From: Zobellia galactanivorans
Lineage (GTDB): Bacteria > Bacteroidota > Bacteroidia > Flavobacteriales > Flavobacteriaceae
NCBI RefSeq assembly: GCF_000973105.1
Contig: NC_015844.1
Location: forward strand, 434,001 to 498,000
Direction: 5' to 3'
Length of the DNA: 64,000 nucleotides
The notes below the pieces were generated by a model, which saw only the letters and a list, made by a program, of their open reading frames with translations, was not told where the DNA came from and made no database searches. The position numbers and the translations under genes are program-made. Numbering within the stretch: position 1 is the first letter of the stretch; each line of letters begins with the position of its first letter. This document shows positions 38,593 to 47,787 of this stretch, in pieces.

Positions 38593-39054
38593 CCGGCTGG
38601 ATTACGTTTACAGGGGGGATATATATTTCAGTTTGAGGTTGTATTTTGTTCTAGGTGGAGAAAATCACTGAAATAGGAGGTCGTTTTGTTCACAAAACAT
38701 TAAGTTTTATTTAAAGGTCAAAAACCTCATAAACACGTAAGATATGTATTACATTATTTATTGAATAAAATTGCATCCCTATACATTCTTTAAAAAAAAC
38801 ATACCCTATATATCAAAGAAGACAACCTCAGGAACGGTTTCTTTTTTGTACTTCGTCATAGGATAGGGAAATAGACCGTGGAAAGAAGTAAAATGTCACG
38901 TCTATGTTTCGAAATAGTAAACTACTTCAGGCCAAGCCCGCGAGGCATTCAAAGGAATATACCTTGCTTTCGAGGTAAGCCTCGGAGCATTTAATCTCGA
39001 TTATCGAGTAAAATTCCCTAGGGAAGGATTATTGGCAGTTGCTCCGTAGAGGGC

Positions 39055-39086
39055 AAAAAAAAACGCTGTATATAACAGCGTTTTTT
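39055..39086 (-). terminator. Intrinsic terminator after the GH97 gene
   Basis: CGCTGT (39064-39069) and ACAGCG (39075-39080) form a hairpin with loop ATATA, extended by flanking A/T pairs. On the minus strand a long T run follows (complement of 39055-39063). It lies 30 nt past the stop at 39111. The T run on the other side makes it potentially bidirectional. Confidence 0.8.
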
Positions 39087-39110
39087 ATAAAATGCAAGAA
39101 GTTGTACTTA

Positions 39111-41036
39111 TTATAATGCCCTAATATGGACCGCCAAACCATTTTTGGCCAATAGGGTATGATCTATACTATCTTTTGAACTTACTTTTCTCGTTTCTAT
39201 CGCTACTTTGGTACGGGCATCGCTATTGGCATCATCCGAATATAGCGTAGCCTCATATTCCTTTCCAGCATCAAGAAAATCTAATGTAAAACTAATATCC
39301 TTCCCGGTCGATCCGCTTAAAGCCCCAACGAACCAATCATTGTTACTTTTTCGGGCAATTATGGCGTATTCCCCAGGGTAGCCGTCCAATACCCGGGTGT
39401 CGTCCCAAGTAGTGGGCAAGGCATCGTACCATGCCAATTCGGGCACTTCCTGTATGAATTCTTTAGTACCCCCTGCACCTTCTTCTCCTGGTTTTGACCC
39501 TTCGGGCCTATCGTACCAGTATAAAAATTGCCATGGACTATAAATACAAACGGCCTTGGCCAACTGTGAGGCATGACTGCCCATTTTCTCTTCTACCCTA
39601 GGCGCGAAATAGCAATTGGTCTGATCACCGGCCCCGGCGATCATACGCGTAAATATGGTACTTATGACCTCTCCATTTTCGGGTGATTCCTCATCTCCCC
39701 TAATTCCCTCTTGGGTCATTAGGTTGGGATAGGTTCTTGAGTAGCCCGTAGGTCTGTACTCATCGTGAATATCGATCATAAGATTGTGTTCCGCGGCTTT
39801 TCGTACGGCATCGTGCAACCAAACGGTCCATTCTTGCGGACCTACGTTCACGAAACCGTATTTTATACCGCTTACGCCCCATGATTTCAACAAGGGCAAA
39901 ACCTCATCCAATTGTTTTTCCAAAGCCCTTCTGTTCACATAAAGAACAACTCCTACATTCTTACTTTTCGCATACTTGATTACATTCAATAAATCTAGTG
40001 GACCCTTAGATCTTTTAGGATCAATCGTAATCGTAGTCGCATCGGAGGCATCGTCGTATTCATTACCGTACCAACCGGCATCAAATTCTATATACTGTAA
40101 ATTGTGTTTTACCGCGAAATCTACACAGGCCATCCCCCCTTGGGTTGTAAGCGTAGATTCCCGTATGATTTTTCCCGGTCTTATATATGAGGTATCGCTT
40201 ATCTTGTTCGGTTCGTTCAGGTTCAACAATAAATAATTGTTCTCTAACAACTGTGCAGGTTTTTTCGCCGCCATGACAAAGCGCCATGGGGTTTTGTCAA
40301 CCGTGTTCCCCAATACGACCTTACTGCTCAATTCCGAAACCAGTGTACCGCTTTTATCTAGGTCGCGTCTGAGTTTCATCCGTGCATAATCGACTAGTGC
40401 GGCTTCGCCTATGGCCGTAAACAATGAATCTTTGAGTTGTACTAGCAAGGGGCGTTCCACTACCGTATCGAGTTCCGTTACCTTCCTTTTGGAAATCTCG
40501 CTCTGTGCCCTTACCGATGACCAAGCCGTAGCGGACGGTGATACTGAAAATTCGGTGAGTTCCTTTTCAATGGTACCCTTTGCTTCCTTAAACTCGTACC
40601 GGAATGCAACCCCTTCATTATATGCCCGAACTCGGAGGTTGTATAAAGCCCCTTCGCCCTTTAGTTTGATGAGTGATTCCTTATAATTTTCGGGATAGCT
40701 GTTTTTTTCACCATAGACCGGTTTCCAACTTGAGTTGACCTCATCGGTCTCTACCGATTCTATTTCAATGGACGAAACTGCTTGCGTTCCATTTTCCATT
40801 TGAAACCCCAAACCGGAACTTGCAATTACTTCTTGGCCGTCAAAACTAATATGGTACGAAGGTGATGTTCCATTTCCCGTATCGAAGGTAAAGCTGTATT
40901 TAGCGTCAGGACTGGTAAGGTTTACACTCTCCATGTTCTTATCTCCCGAACATGAAAATAATAAGACGAAGGCAAAAAATGAAAAAATAGGCGTTAGGTG
41001 TTTTTCAGGTCTTCGTAAGAATTTGTTTTTGCGCAT
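39111..41036 (-). CDS. GH97 glycoside hydrolase lipoprotein
   Basis: A 641-residue GH97 enzyme, a family of alpha-glucosidases and alpha-galactosidases. The leader ends VLLFSC (Cys29), so it is a lipoprotein. The N-terminal beta-sandwich (about 36-285) is followed by a barrel with NLQYIEFDAGWYG (312-324), GIKYGFVNVGPQEW (390-403), DIHDEYRPTGYSRTYPNLMTQEG (422-444) and GIRGDEE. The C-terminal beta-domain includes FTLDFLDAGKEYEATLYSDD. Because IKYGF lacks the Asp often seen in that strand, I do not assign a retaining or inverting mechanism. It follows SusC and SusD, but an intrinsic terminator separates it from susD, so its expression may be set separately. Confidence 0.9.
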   Translation of the reverse strand: MRKNKFLRRPEKHLTPIFSFFAFVLLFSCSGDKNMESVNLTSPDAKYSFTFDTGNGTSPSYHISFDGQEVIASSGLGFQMENGTQAVSSIEIESVETDEVNSSWKPVYGEKNSYPENYKESLIKLKGEGALYNLRVRAYNEGVAFRYEFKEAKGTIEKELTEFSVSPSATAWSSVRAQSEISKRKVTELDTVVERPLLVQLKDSLFTAIGEAALVDYARMKLRRDLDKSGTLVSELSSKVVLGNTVDKTPWRFVMAAKKPAQLLENNYLLLNLNEPNKISDTSYIRPGKIIRESTLTTQGGMACVDFAVKHNLQYIEFDAGWYGNEYDDASDATTITIDPKRSKGPLDLLNVIKYAKSKNVGVVLYVNRRALEKQLDEVLPLLKSWGVSGIKYGFVNVGPQEWTVWLHDAVRKAAEHNLMIDIHDEYRPTGYSRTYPNLMTQEGIRGDEESPENGEVISTIFTRMIAGAGDQTNCYFAPRVEEKMGSHASQLAKAVCIYSPWQFLYWYDRPEGSKPGEEGAGGTKEFIQEVPELAWYDALPTTWDDTRVLDGYPGEYAIIARKSNNDWFVGALSGSTGKDISFTLDFLDAGKEYEATLYSDDANSDARTKVAIETRKVSSKDSIDHTLLAKNGLAVHIRAL

Positions 41037-41070
41037 AGTTTAAAGATTAGTTTAATGGTTAAGAACGAAA

Positions 41071-41109
41071 TAAAAAAAGCAAATATGAGCGGATACCACT
41101 CATATTTGC
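41071..41109 (-). terminator. Intrinsic terminator/attenuator between susD and GH97
   Basis: A perfect 11-bp stem, GCAAATATGAG (41079-41089) and CTCATATTTGC (41099-41109), has a 9-nt loop and is followed on the minus strand by seven T (complement of 41072-41078). It lies 17 nt past the susD stop and 35 nt before the GH97 start, so the GH97 gene depends on read-through or on a very short private promoter. Confidence 0.8.
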
Positions 41110-41125
41110 CCTAAGATAAAAAGTA

Positions 41126-42721
41126 TTAATAACCAGGATTCTGCTCTAAGTTAGGGTTTGAGAGCAACTCTCTTGGTGGATAAGGAAACAACATTCGATG
41201 TGGTTCTATGGAAAATTGGAAATCTTGCGGATAACCATCTCCGGCACCAGGTGCCGACTCGTTCTGGTTCGGATTAAAAAAGCCTTCTAATTTCGACTTG
41301 GTATAATCCAATCCTCTTCTCCTCATATCGAAGAGCATGTTCTGCTCATAGGTCAGTTCCAAGTCACGTTCGATAAAAACGGCATCCCTGAAATCATCTT
41401 GGGACAACCCTGACAAAGTAGGTAAACCTGCTCTTTCCCGGATGGCATTAAGGCCGGTATAATCGGCTGCACCCAATTCATTGGTTACCTCGGAATGCAA
41501 CAATAAAATATCGGCATAACGCAGAACAGGAAAGTTGTTGGGGCAGAAAAAGTTGTTGTCCAATTCAGCACCAACAGCCCTCCATTTTCCTTGATAGGCT
41601 TGGGCCTGGGGGCCATCTTCCATATTCAAAATATCACCTGCCTTAAAAGGTGGCTTATCGTTTAAAAGCAAATACTCCGTTACAATGGTCCATTTATATC
41701 TCGGACCTGAATCATGAGACGCATACCATTTAGCGAATTCAGGGGTTACCCCGTCTAAGGCTGAACCTCTGGAGTAATCTTGCCCACTCGTCCAAATACC
41801 TTCCGTAGCATCATTTGGGGTCATATACCCGAACATTCCCCTGAAATTTTGAACAAGGCCTTCTTTCTGGATCGAATACATCATTTCAGAATTGTTCTCG
41901 TTCTGCCAGTCCCATAAATCCTGATAAGGGGTATCCGATTGCACCAAACTGTACTGTCCAGAACCCATAACCTTCTCCAATAAGATTTTAGCTTCCTCTA
42001 GGTTAGATTTGTCGTTCAAGGGCGCTCCGCCCATGGTAATATAGGCCTTTGCCAACATCCCTTGGGCCGTTCCTTTTGTTATATGTCCCTCATTGAAACC
42101 TCTATTGGTATATTCACTTCTTGTAGGTAATACGGCCGCGGCATCCTTAAAATCTTGGATCAAGAAGGCATAGGTTTCTTCAATACTGGCCCTAGCCGGA
42201 AACAGATCGTCCGTTAGGGTCTGTGGCTTGTCTACAATTGGCATTCCTCCCCATAGGCGTACAGCGTAGAAATAGGCCATACCTCTAAGAAACTTAGCTT
42301 CAGCAACAATTTCCGCTTGTCGTCCAGCGTCTTCCATTTGAATTTGGGGAGCTTTTTCGATGATATCGTTAGACATTCTCACTACATCCCAAAGACGTTC
42401 CATAATATCGAAGTATGCCGGATCTCCGAACTCGTTGTTCCAACTCCATGTAGAGAGGTTGTTCCTTGGGTGTATTTCACGAAATTTATAGTGAAAAACA
42501 GGGGTTGGAAATTCCGTTGCCCAAAACATACGATGGTTAAAAACCACCAACATACCCATAAAATGGTGGGCCGAATTGACCATGGTCTCTATTGTGGCTT
42601 CCGTAGGAAAATCGGTATCGCCAAAAGAATTGTATACCTCTTCTTCCAGATAGTCCTCACAAGAGGTCGAAGCAAAAAGAAGACTTAAAATTAAAATGGT
42701 GTTTATATATATCTTTTTCAT
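41126..42721 (-). CDS. SusD-family glycan-binding lipoprotein
   Basis: A 531-residue SusD-type lipoprotein (leader ends FASTSC, Cys21, then EDYLEEEVYNSFGD). Family features include EAKFLRGMAYFYAVRLWGG, GTAQGMLAKAYITMGG, RYADILLLHSEVTNELG, LNAIRERAGLP and ELTYEQNMLFDMRRRGLDY. The end, PRELLSNPNLEQNPGY, is the standard SusD tail. It caps the STN-containing SusC encoded 12 nt upstream. It belongs to a system controlled by the FecR/sigma pair and is not obviously part of the fucosidase locus. Confidence 0.93.
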   Translation of the reverse strand: MKKIYINTILILSLLFASTSCEDYLEEEVYNSFGDTDFPTEATIETMVNSAHHFMGMLVVFNHRMFWATEFPTPVFHYKFREIHPRNNLSTWSWNNEFGDPAYFDIMERLWDVVRMSNDIIEKAPQIQMEDAGRQAEIVAEAKFLRGMAYFYAVRLWGGMPIVDKPQTLTDDLFPARASIEETYAFLIQDFKDAAAVLPTRSEYTNRGFNEGHITKGTAQGMLAKAYITMGGAPLNDKSNLEEAKILLEKVMGSGQYSLVQSDTPYQDLWDWQNENNSEMMYSIQKEGLVQNFRGMFGYMTPNDATEGIWTSGQDYSRGSALDGVTPEFAKWYASHDSGPRYKWTIVTEYLLLNDKPPFKAGDILNMEDGPQAQAYQGKWRAVGAELDNNFFCPNNFPVLRYADILLLHSEVTNELGAADYTGLNAIRERAGLPTLSGLSQDDFRDAVFIERDLELTYEQNMLFDMRRRGLDYTKSKLEGFFNPNQNESAPGAGDGYPQDFQFSIEPHRMLFPYPPRELLSNPNLEQNPGY

Positions 42722-42733
42722 CTTTTCGTCCTT

Positions 42734-45700
42734 TTAAAAGTTAAAATTCAAGCCCAACGTATATGTCCTAGAAAGCGGATAAACCCCAGCGTCAAAACCT
42801 TCACTAAAGGCTTCTCCTCCACCTGAATTCACATCGGGATTGTAACCGTCGTAAGTCGTAAGCGTAAGTAAGTTGGATGCATTGAGATAAATGTTCAGTC
42901 CACCTAACAGACCGATATCATCAGGGAAAGTATATCCCAAACGAATGTTCTTCAGACGAAGGTAGCTACCGTCCTGTATCTGTCTGTTGTCGAACGTCAG
43001 CCCTTTTCTACTATTGTTGCTGCTACTATTTACGGCCACCAAGGCATCCCTATTATCAGGAGTCCAAAAATCGGAATTGATAGCCTTGTCCGCATCACCC
43101 GAGTAAAACATCACAATATCTGAACCAGTGGTTCCCTGTAAAAATAAGGATAGGTCGAAAGCCTTGTATTTGAAACGGTTGGTAAGCCCGAAAATATAAT
43201 CAGGTTGTCCCGTTCCCAAAGATTCTTGATCAGCATCGGTAATTATACCATCTCCATTAATATCCTTGTAGATATAGAAACCTTCTTGATGCAAGTTTCT
43301 TTGAGGATCCATATCTACAGGCCAGTTATCGGCTTGTGACTGGTCTCTGAAAACCCCTTCAATTACATATCCGTAAATCTGTCCGGCAGGCTGTCCTTCG
43401 TATAAACGTGGTCCTCCCCTTCTGTTCCATTTGGCTACTTCAATATAAGGCTCCTGTGTGTTGGGGTCGATGTTCGTTCCCTCTCCTACATTGGTAGCTT
43501 TAGATTCTATATGGGATACGTTTGCATTAATGTTCCATGAAAAGTCTTCGGTTGAGGCAAGGGCGGCGTCTATACCGAATTCCAATCCTGTATTGCGCAA
43601 TTCACCCAAGTTCTGAATGGAAGAATCGAAGCCGGTACTTTTAGGTATAACTACAGGCAGGATCAAATCTTCGGTATCCTTTAAGTAGTAATCAAAGGTA
43701 AAACCAAGTTTTCCGTTCAAGAAGCGTGCATCTAGACCAACATTGTATTGGGTAGTCGTCTCCCATTTCAAATCAGGATTCGATATTCTTGACAGGTTAA
43801 CCCTATTTACGATCTGGTCGTCATAGCTATAGGTTCCACCAATGGTCCATAGGCCAATGGCACTATAGGGATCAAGCGAACCGTTACCGGTTTGACCGAT
43901 ACTCGCCCTTAGTTTCAAGTTGGAAACGAAGTCTTGATCTTTAAGAAAATCTTCTTCGGTCGGGCGCCATGCCAAGGCCAAGGAAGGAAAGAATCCCCAT
44001 TTATTCGATGCCCCAAATACAGACGAGCCATCTTGTCTTACGTTAACGCTGGCGTAGTACTTACTTTTAAAATCATAGTTCATCCTTCCGAAAAAGCCAA
44101 CGGTTTGCCACTTGCGTTTTCCATTACTCAAACCTGCGGTCTCAATATTACCTCCACCTAGGTTTTCGGTACCCAATTCATCGGTCGCAAAATCTTCAAT
44201 ACTTACATTGAGGTTGGATATCGTTTGGGATATCAATTCACCCCCACCTACCACATTTAGATTATGGTCGCCAAAACTATTGGTCCAAGTAAAATAACCA
44301 TTGGTATTGGTACGAACGGCCTCTACCCCATTGATTCTTGCCTGTCCATTTGGCACAGGTGAATCAAAATAGGTCAAGGTTCTTTTCTGGTAGAATTTTC
44401 TTGTGGCATCGGAATAATCTATACCGGCACTACCTGTAAAGGTCAATGATTTTGTTATTCTAAAATCGGCCTGTACGTTACCTAAAAGTCTATTGGTGAA
44501 TATTTGGTCGTCTATATCCTGTAAAATCTTCAATGGATTGGTGTACTGTTGACTCACCTTCGAATCCGTATACCAAAGTCCGGTCGATTCATCGAACCAT
44601 TCCGGGTCATGAATAGGCGCCTGCCCCAAAGCATAGGTTACCGTATTGTAATTGAAACCTGCACCAGCTGGCACTCTTTTATTGATCGACCTACTCAATA
44701 ATAGATTCGTTTTTACGTCTATAAAGTCGCCCAATTTTTGGTCAAGGTTCACCCTAATCTGGGCATCCCTATAACCTGACTCTACCATGATCCCCTGTTG
44801 ATCCACATATTTCCCAGATAGCAAATATTTTGTTTTTTCATTACCTCCCGTAAAAGCCAGTGCAATGTCTTGGGTAATGGCAGGACGATAAATAAGGTCT
44901 TGATAGTTGAAGGTTTTGGCATCTTCGGCCACTGGGTGGTATTTATCGGAACCATTGAACCTTACATTTTGAGGAGCAACGCCCCCATTGATCTCACGTT
45001 CGGTATATCTTCTTACATATTCCGGGCCATCTAATGTTTCTATTTTACGGATTATGGTCTGAACCCCAGTAGAATAGTTCAAGTTCAGTTTTGTCTTTCC
45101 GATATTCCCTCTCTTAGTCGTAATCAAAACTACCCCGTTGGCACCTCTACTTCCGTAAATAGCGGTAGCTGCGGCATCCTTCAATATTTCGATATTGGCA
45201 ATGTCGTTAGGGTTGATAAAGGATAGTGCATTGGGACGAACCTTGTTCGTATCGTTTCCGGCTCCGCCACCTTCGTTCAGACCTCCTGAAACATAGAGGT
45301 CATCATTATCACTGTTCACCGGGAAGCCATCTACAATATAAAGGGGTTCCGTAGATCCCGTAATCGTACTGGTACCTCGTATTCTAATGTTGATCCCACC
45401 ACCTGGTGAGCCATCCCCAGTAGTAACCTGAACACCTGCGGCCCTACCTTGCAAAAGGTTGCTGACCGTATTGGTCGGGATCTCACTTATGTCTTTACTA
45501 CTGATCGAAGCTACTGATCCGGTCAAGTCACTTCTCTTTACCGCTCCATACCCCACAAGCACCACCTCATCCAAGGCAGTAGCATCTTCGATCATGGTAA
45601 CATTAACCACCGTTTTCCCGTTAATTGCGATTTCTTGTGACTTTAGGCCGATAAATGAAAAAACTAAGGTCGTTGCTCCCTCGGGCACATTTATCGAATA

Positions 45701-46276
45701 GTTTCCGTCAAAGTCGGTTTGTGTACCCGTAGTCGTACCTTTTGCCAAAACGTTTACCCCGGGCAATGGTTGTCCGCCTTCATCGATGACCGTTCCCCTG
45801 ATTATCTGGTAAAATGCACTCTTGCCTATATCCATGGTATTCACAGGGCGTACAGCGGCAATGCCGTTTTGCGCCAATGCCGACATATGAGGTTCAACTA
45901 TCCTTTGAATTTCGGAGTTGGTCAGAACAATCTGTTTTTCAATCACCGTATACCGGATATTCGTATGCTCCAAGACCAAGTCAAGTATAGAGCTGATAGG
46001 CTGGTTTCTTACGTCTATGTCCACTAGACGTTCAAGATCAATAGATTCTTGGTTGGCCAAAAAGTAAAACTGACTTTCCTTTTCTATTTTATCGAGAACT
46101 TCACCAAGTCTCACATCGGTCATCTTTAGTGATAGCTTTTTGTGCTGCGCATACGAATCGTTCGCAAAAACACTGCTTATCGCCACTATAACCAAGAAAA
46201 AGGTAATTCTCATGATTCTTAAAATTTTACGCAGGGTAAACATTTCCGCTCCCCCTCGTTTCGGTTTTTTTTCCAT
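42734..46276 (-). CDS. SusC-family transporter with N-terminal STN signalling domain
   Basis: A 1180-residue TonB-dependent transducer. After the leader (ending FANDSYAQ), residues about 48-125 (LSLKMTDVRLGEVLDKIEK, LVDIDVRNQPISSIL, YTVIEKQIVL) form a secretin/TonB N-terminal (STN) domain, which contacts FecR anti-sigma factors in the periplasm. A carboxypeptidase-like domain (GQPLPGVNVLAKGTTTGTQT), a TonB-box region (LDEVVLVGYGAVK), a plug (YIVDGFPVNS, GSRGANGVVLITTKRG) and a barrel ending YTLGLNFNF follow. Ligand binding should both import the sugar and signal to FecR (46420-47460). Translation could also start at Met12. A 143-nt gap with a 27-bp palindrome separates it from fecR. Confidence 0.95.
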   Translation of the reverse strand: MEKKPKRGGAEMFTLRKILRIMRITFFLVIVAISSVFANDSYAQHKKLSLKMTDVRLGEVLDKIEKESQFYFLANQESIDLERLVDIDVRNQPISSILDLVLEHTNIRYTVIEKQIVLTNSEIQRIVEPHMSALAQNGIAAVRPVNTMDIGKSAFYQIIRGTVIDEGGQPLPGVNVLAKGTTTGTQTDFDGNYSINVPEGATTLVFSFIGLKSQEIAINGKTVVNVTMIEDATALDEVVLVGYGAVKRSDLTGSVASISSKDISEIPTNTVSNLLQGRAAGVQVTTGDGSPGGGINIRIRGTSTITGSTEPLYIVDGFPVNSDNDDLYVSGGLNEGGGAGNDTNKVRPNALSFINPNDIANIEILKDAAATAIYGSRGANGVVLITTKRGNIGKTKLNLNYSTGVQTIIRKIETLDGPEYVRRYTEREINGGVAPQNVRFNGSDKYHPVAEDAKTFNYQDLIYRPAITQDIALAFTGGNEKTKYLLSGKYVDQQGIMVESGYRDAQIRVNLDQKLGDFIDVKTNLLLSRSINKRVPAGAGFNYNTVTYALGQAPIHDPEWFDESTGLWYTDSKVSQQYTNPLKILQDIDDQIFTNRLLGNVQADFRITKSLTFTGSAGIDYSDATRKFYQKRTLTYFDSPVPNGQARINGVEAVRTNTNGYFTWTNSFGDHNLNVVGGGELISQTISNLNVSIEDFATDELGTENLGGGNIETAGLSNGKRKWQTVGFFGRMNYDFKSKYYASVNVRQDGSSVFGASNKWGFFPSLALAWRPTEEDFLKDQDFVSNLKLRASIGQTGNGSLDPYSAIGLWTIGGTYSYDDQIVNRVNLSRISNPDLKWETTTQYNVGLDARFLNGKLGFTFDYYLKDTEDLILPVVIPKSTGFDSSIQNLGELRNTGLEFGIDAALASTEDFSWNINANVSHIESKATNVGEGTNIDPNTQEPYIEVAKWNRRGGPRLYEGQPAGQIYGYVIEGVFRDQSQADNWPVDMDPQRNLHQEGFYIYKDINGDGIITDADQESLGTGQPDYIFGLTNRFKYKAFDLSLFLQGTTGSDIVMFYSGDADKAINSDFWTPDNRDALVAVNSSSNNSRKGLTFDNRQIQDGSYLRLKNIRLGYTFPDDIGLLGGLNIYLNASNLLTLTTYDGYNPDVNSGGGEAFSEGFDAGVYPLSRTYTLGLNFNF

Positions 46277-46330
46277 AATTTTGTAATAGTTTAGTAGTTA
46301 TAATTCGGTTGTGACTTCTAATCGCCCTAA

Positions 46331-46357
46331 CAGGAATGTGTTGCAACCACTTTCCTG
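46331..46357. repeat. 27-bp imperfect palindrome between fecR and susC
   Basis: The arms CAGGAA and TTCCTG, then GTG and CAC, flank a GTTGCAAC core; only two base pairs mismatch over 27 bp. Eight T follow on the plus strand (46358-46365), so it looks like a plus-strand terminator although no plus-strand gene ends here. In the minus-strand fecR-susC message it would fold into a hairpin without a T tail. Confidence 0.6.
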
Positions 46358-46419
46358 TTTTTTTTGTTATTAAGGTTACACCATAGGCATTGGTTTTGGT
46401 TTGGTTGGTTTTTCTTTTA

Positions 46420-47460
46420 TTATCGAACCGTGATTTTGACCTTTCGCTTTGAAAACTGAAAGTGTCCTTCGTCCTTTTTTCGATCTTCTATATGATAGTC
46501 TATAGGGAAACTCATTTTTAAGAGCCGTAATACCTCCTCAATATCCTCATCTACAAATACCGCCCGCAATCTCAAATCTTTACCTGTATGGTTTTCTATG
46601 GTAACGTCGACATTGTACCATCGGCCCAATCGTTGGGCCACCTCTTCCATTGAATCGTTCCGAAAGACCAATTTGCCATCTTTCCAACTCGAAAATTTGT
46701 TGTCACCTACGATGTTCGAACGACTTACTCGGTTCGTCTTCGAATCGATAACGACCCTCTCACTGGGCTCCATTGATAATTGCTGTTGGTCTCCTTTAGG
46801 TTTTAACAGAACCTTTCCCGACTCTAAGACGACATCGGTTTTTTCTCCCTTGTAGGCTACTACGTTAAATTTGGTTCCCAAAACGGAAATATCAACATCA
46901 GGGGTTACCACATTAAAGGGCCTGTGTTTATTCTTCTTCACATCGAACCATGCCTCCCCTATTAAATGGACATCACGGGTTTCTCCAAATTGTGGTGGGT
47001 AAGTCAGGGTCGAACCACTATTCAACCAGCCTGTGCTTCCATCGGGTAAAGTAAATTGAAGTTTTGACCCCAAGGGAGCATTTATACGAATAGAAGAAAC
47101 TTGATCGAGGACGTTTTCTTTTTGCCCATTTATACATACTAGGTACAGTAGTCCCAATGGCAATAGCAACATCGCGGCAACACGTGCATAGGCCATCCAT
47201 ATTTTTCGAAAGACGTCGGATATATTTTTACCTCCTAGACAACCCGGCTTGCCGATTGGTCTTTGAAACAAATGTCCTAGACTTTTATCGGGGAAATTAT
47301 CATCTTGGGAAAAGGCTTCCCAATGTCTTGCCAATAACTCTTTTAATTCTTCTTCCCGTTCAGCATCCGCAAAAAGAGACTCTATGTACTTTCTATCCTT
47401 AGGGGTATCTTCTCCTGAGAAGTAGTCAAGAATTCTTTTTTCATCTAATTTCATCTTCAT
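46420..47460 (-). CDS. FecR-family anti-sigma factor
   Basis: A 346-residue single-pass membrane protein. The cytoplasmic N-terminus (about 1-85) should hold the ECF sigma factor. A transmembrane segment spans about 89-110 (MAYARVAAMLLLPLGLLYLV). The periplasmic FecR domain (123-220) has the signature INAPLGSKLQFTLPDGSTGWLNSGS, then GEAWFDVKK and VLGTKFNVVAY. A DUF4974-type C-terminus follows (FRNDSMEEVAQRLGRWYNVDV). It relays the state of the STN-SusC to the sigma factor encoded upstream. ATGs at 47460 and 47454 are both possible starts. The gap to the sigma gene is 327 nt, longer than is common. Confidence 0.93.
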   Translation of the reverse strand: MKMKLDEKRILDYFSGEDTPKDRKYIESLFADAEREEELKELLARHWEAFSQDDNFPDKSLGHLFQRPIGKPGCLGGKNISDVFRKIWMAYARVAAMLLLPLGLLYLVCINGQKENVLDQVSSIRINAPLGSKLQFTLPDGSTGWLNSGSTLTYPPQFGETRDVHLIGEAWFDVKKNKHRPFNVVTPDVDISVLGTKFNVVAYKGEKTDVVLESGKVLLKPKGDQQQLSMEPSERVVIDSKTNRVSRSNIVGDNKFSSWKDGKLVFRNDSMEEVAQRLGRWYNVDVTIENHTGKDLRLRAVFVDEDIEEVLRLLKMSFPIDYHIEDRKKDEGHFQFSKRKVKITVR

Positions 47461-47787
47461 CGGAAAAGCTTTAGAAATAATAAAAAGGCACTACTATTAA
47501 GTAATATCCGATATTGTCCTTATTCCCCTATGCCATAACAAGTTTTCGTTAAATTTTGTTAAAGAAAATGGAAGTATTCCGTTTAGCGGGCGCTCCAATG
47601 ACATGATCCTTTAGGTCTAGATTGTAGATTGACAGGCGATATTCGATCAAAGTACGAGTACCGTAATATTGTGAAATAAGAGGGCATTACGCTGCCCCGT
47701 TCGGACTATCACGATCAATAAATCACGGACATACCCTATTTAACGGCTTATGAAGTCTTTTGAGCGCAAACTTTCGTTTCGGGCCTA
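47461..47787. other. 327-bp gap between sigma and fecR genes
   Basis: No gene is seen here. The part next to fecR is very AT-rich and may carry a separate, perhaps sigma-dependent, promoter for fecR-susC-susD. No exact TAnnTTTG element was found on the minus strand, and no terminator for the sigma gene was recognised. Confidence 0.35.

Larger units (their letters stand above)
38397..39110. promoter_or_regulatory. 714-bp upstream region of the dual SusC/D operon
   Basis: No gene is visible. The left part holds the control region of the minus-strand operon starting at 38396: a TAnnTTTG element (38585-38592) and, upstream of it, several inverted repeats. These are ATTTCAGT/ACTGAAAT at 38625-38632 and 38667-38674, GTTTTG/CAAAAC at 38683-38698, and TGAGGTT/AACCTCA at 38634-38640 and 38723-38729. 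The stretch from about 38750 to 39050 shows nothing I can name. The right end holds the terminator of the GH97 gene. Confidence 0.45.

Noticed and set aside
39055-39086. CRISPR or repeat-array element near the poly-A/poly-T hairpin
   Set aside because: A single hairpin with a T run 30 nt past a stop codon; no repeated units.
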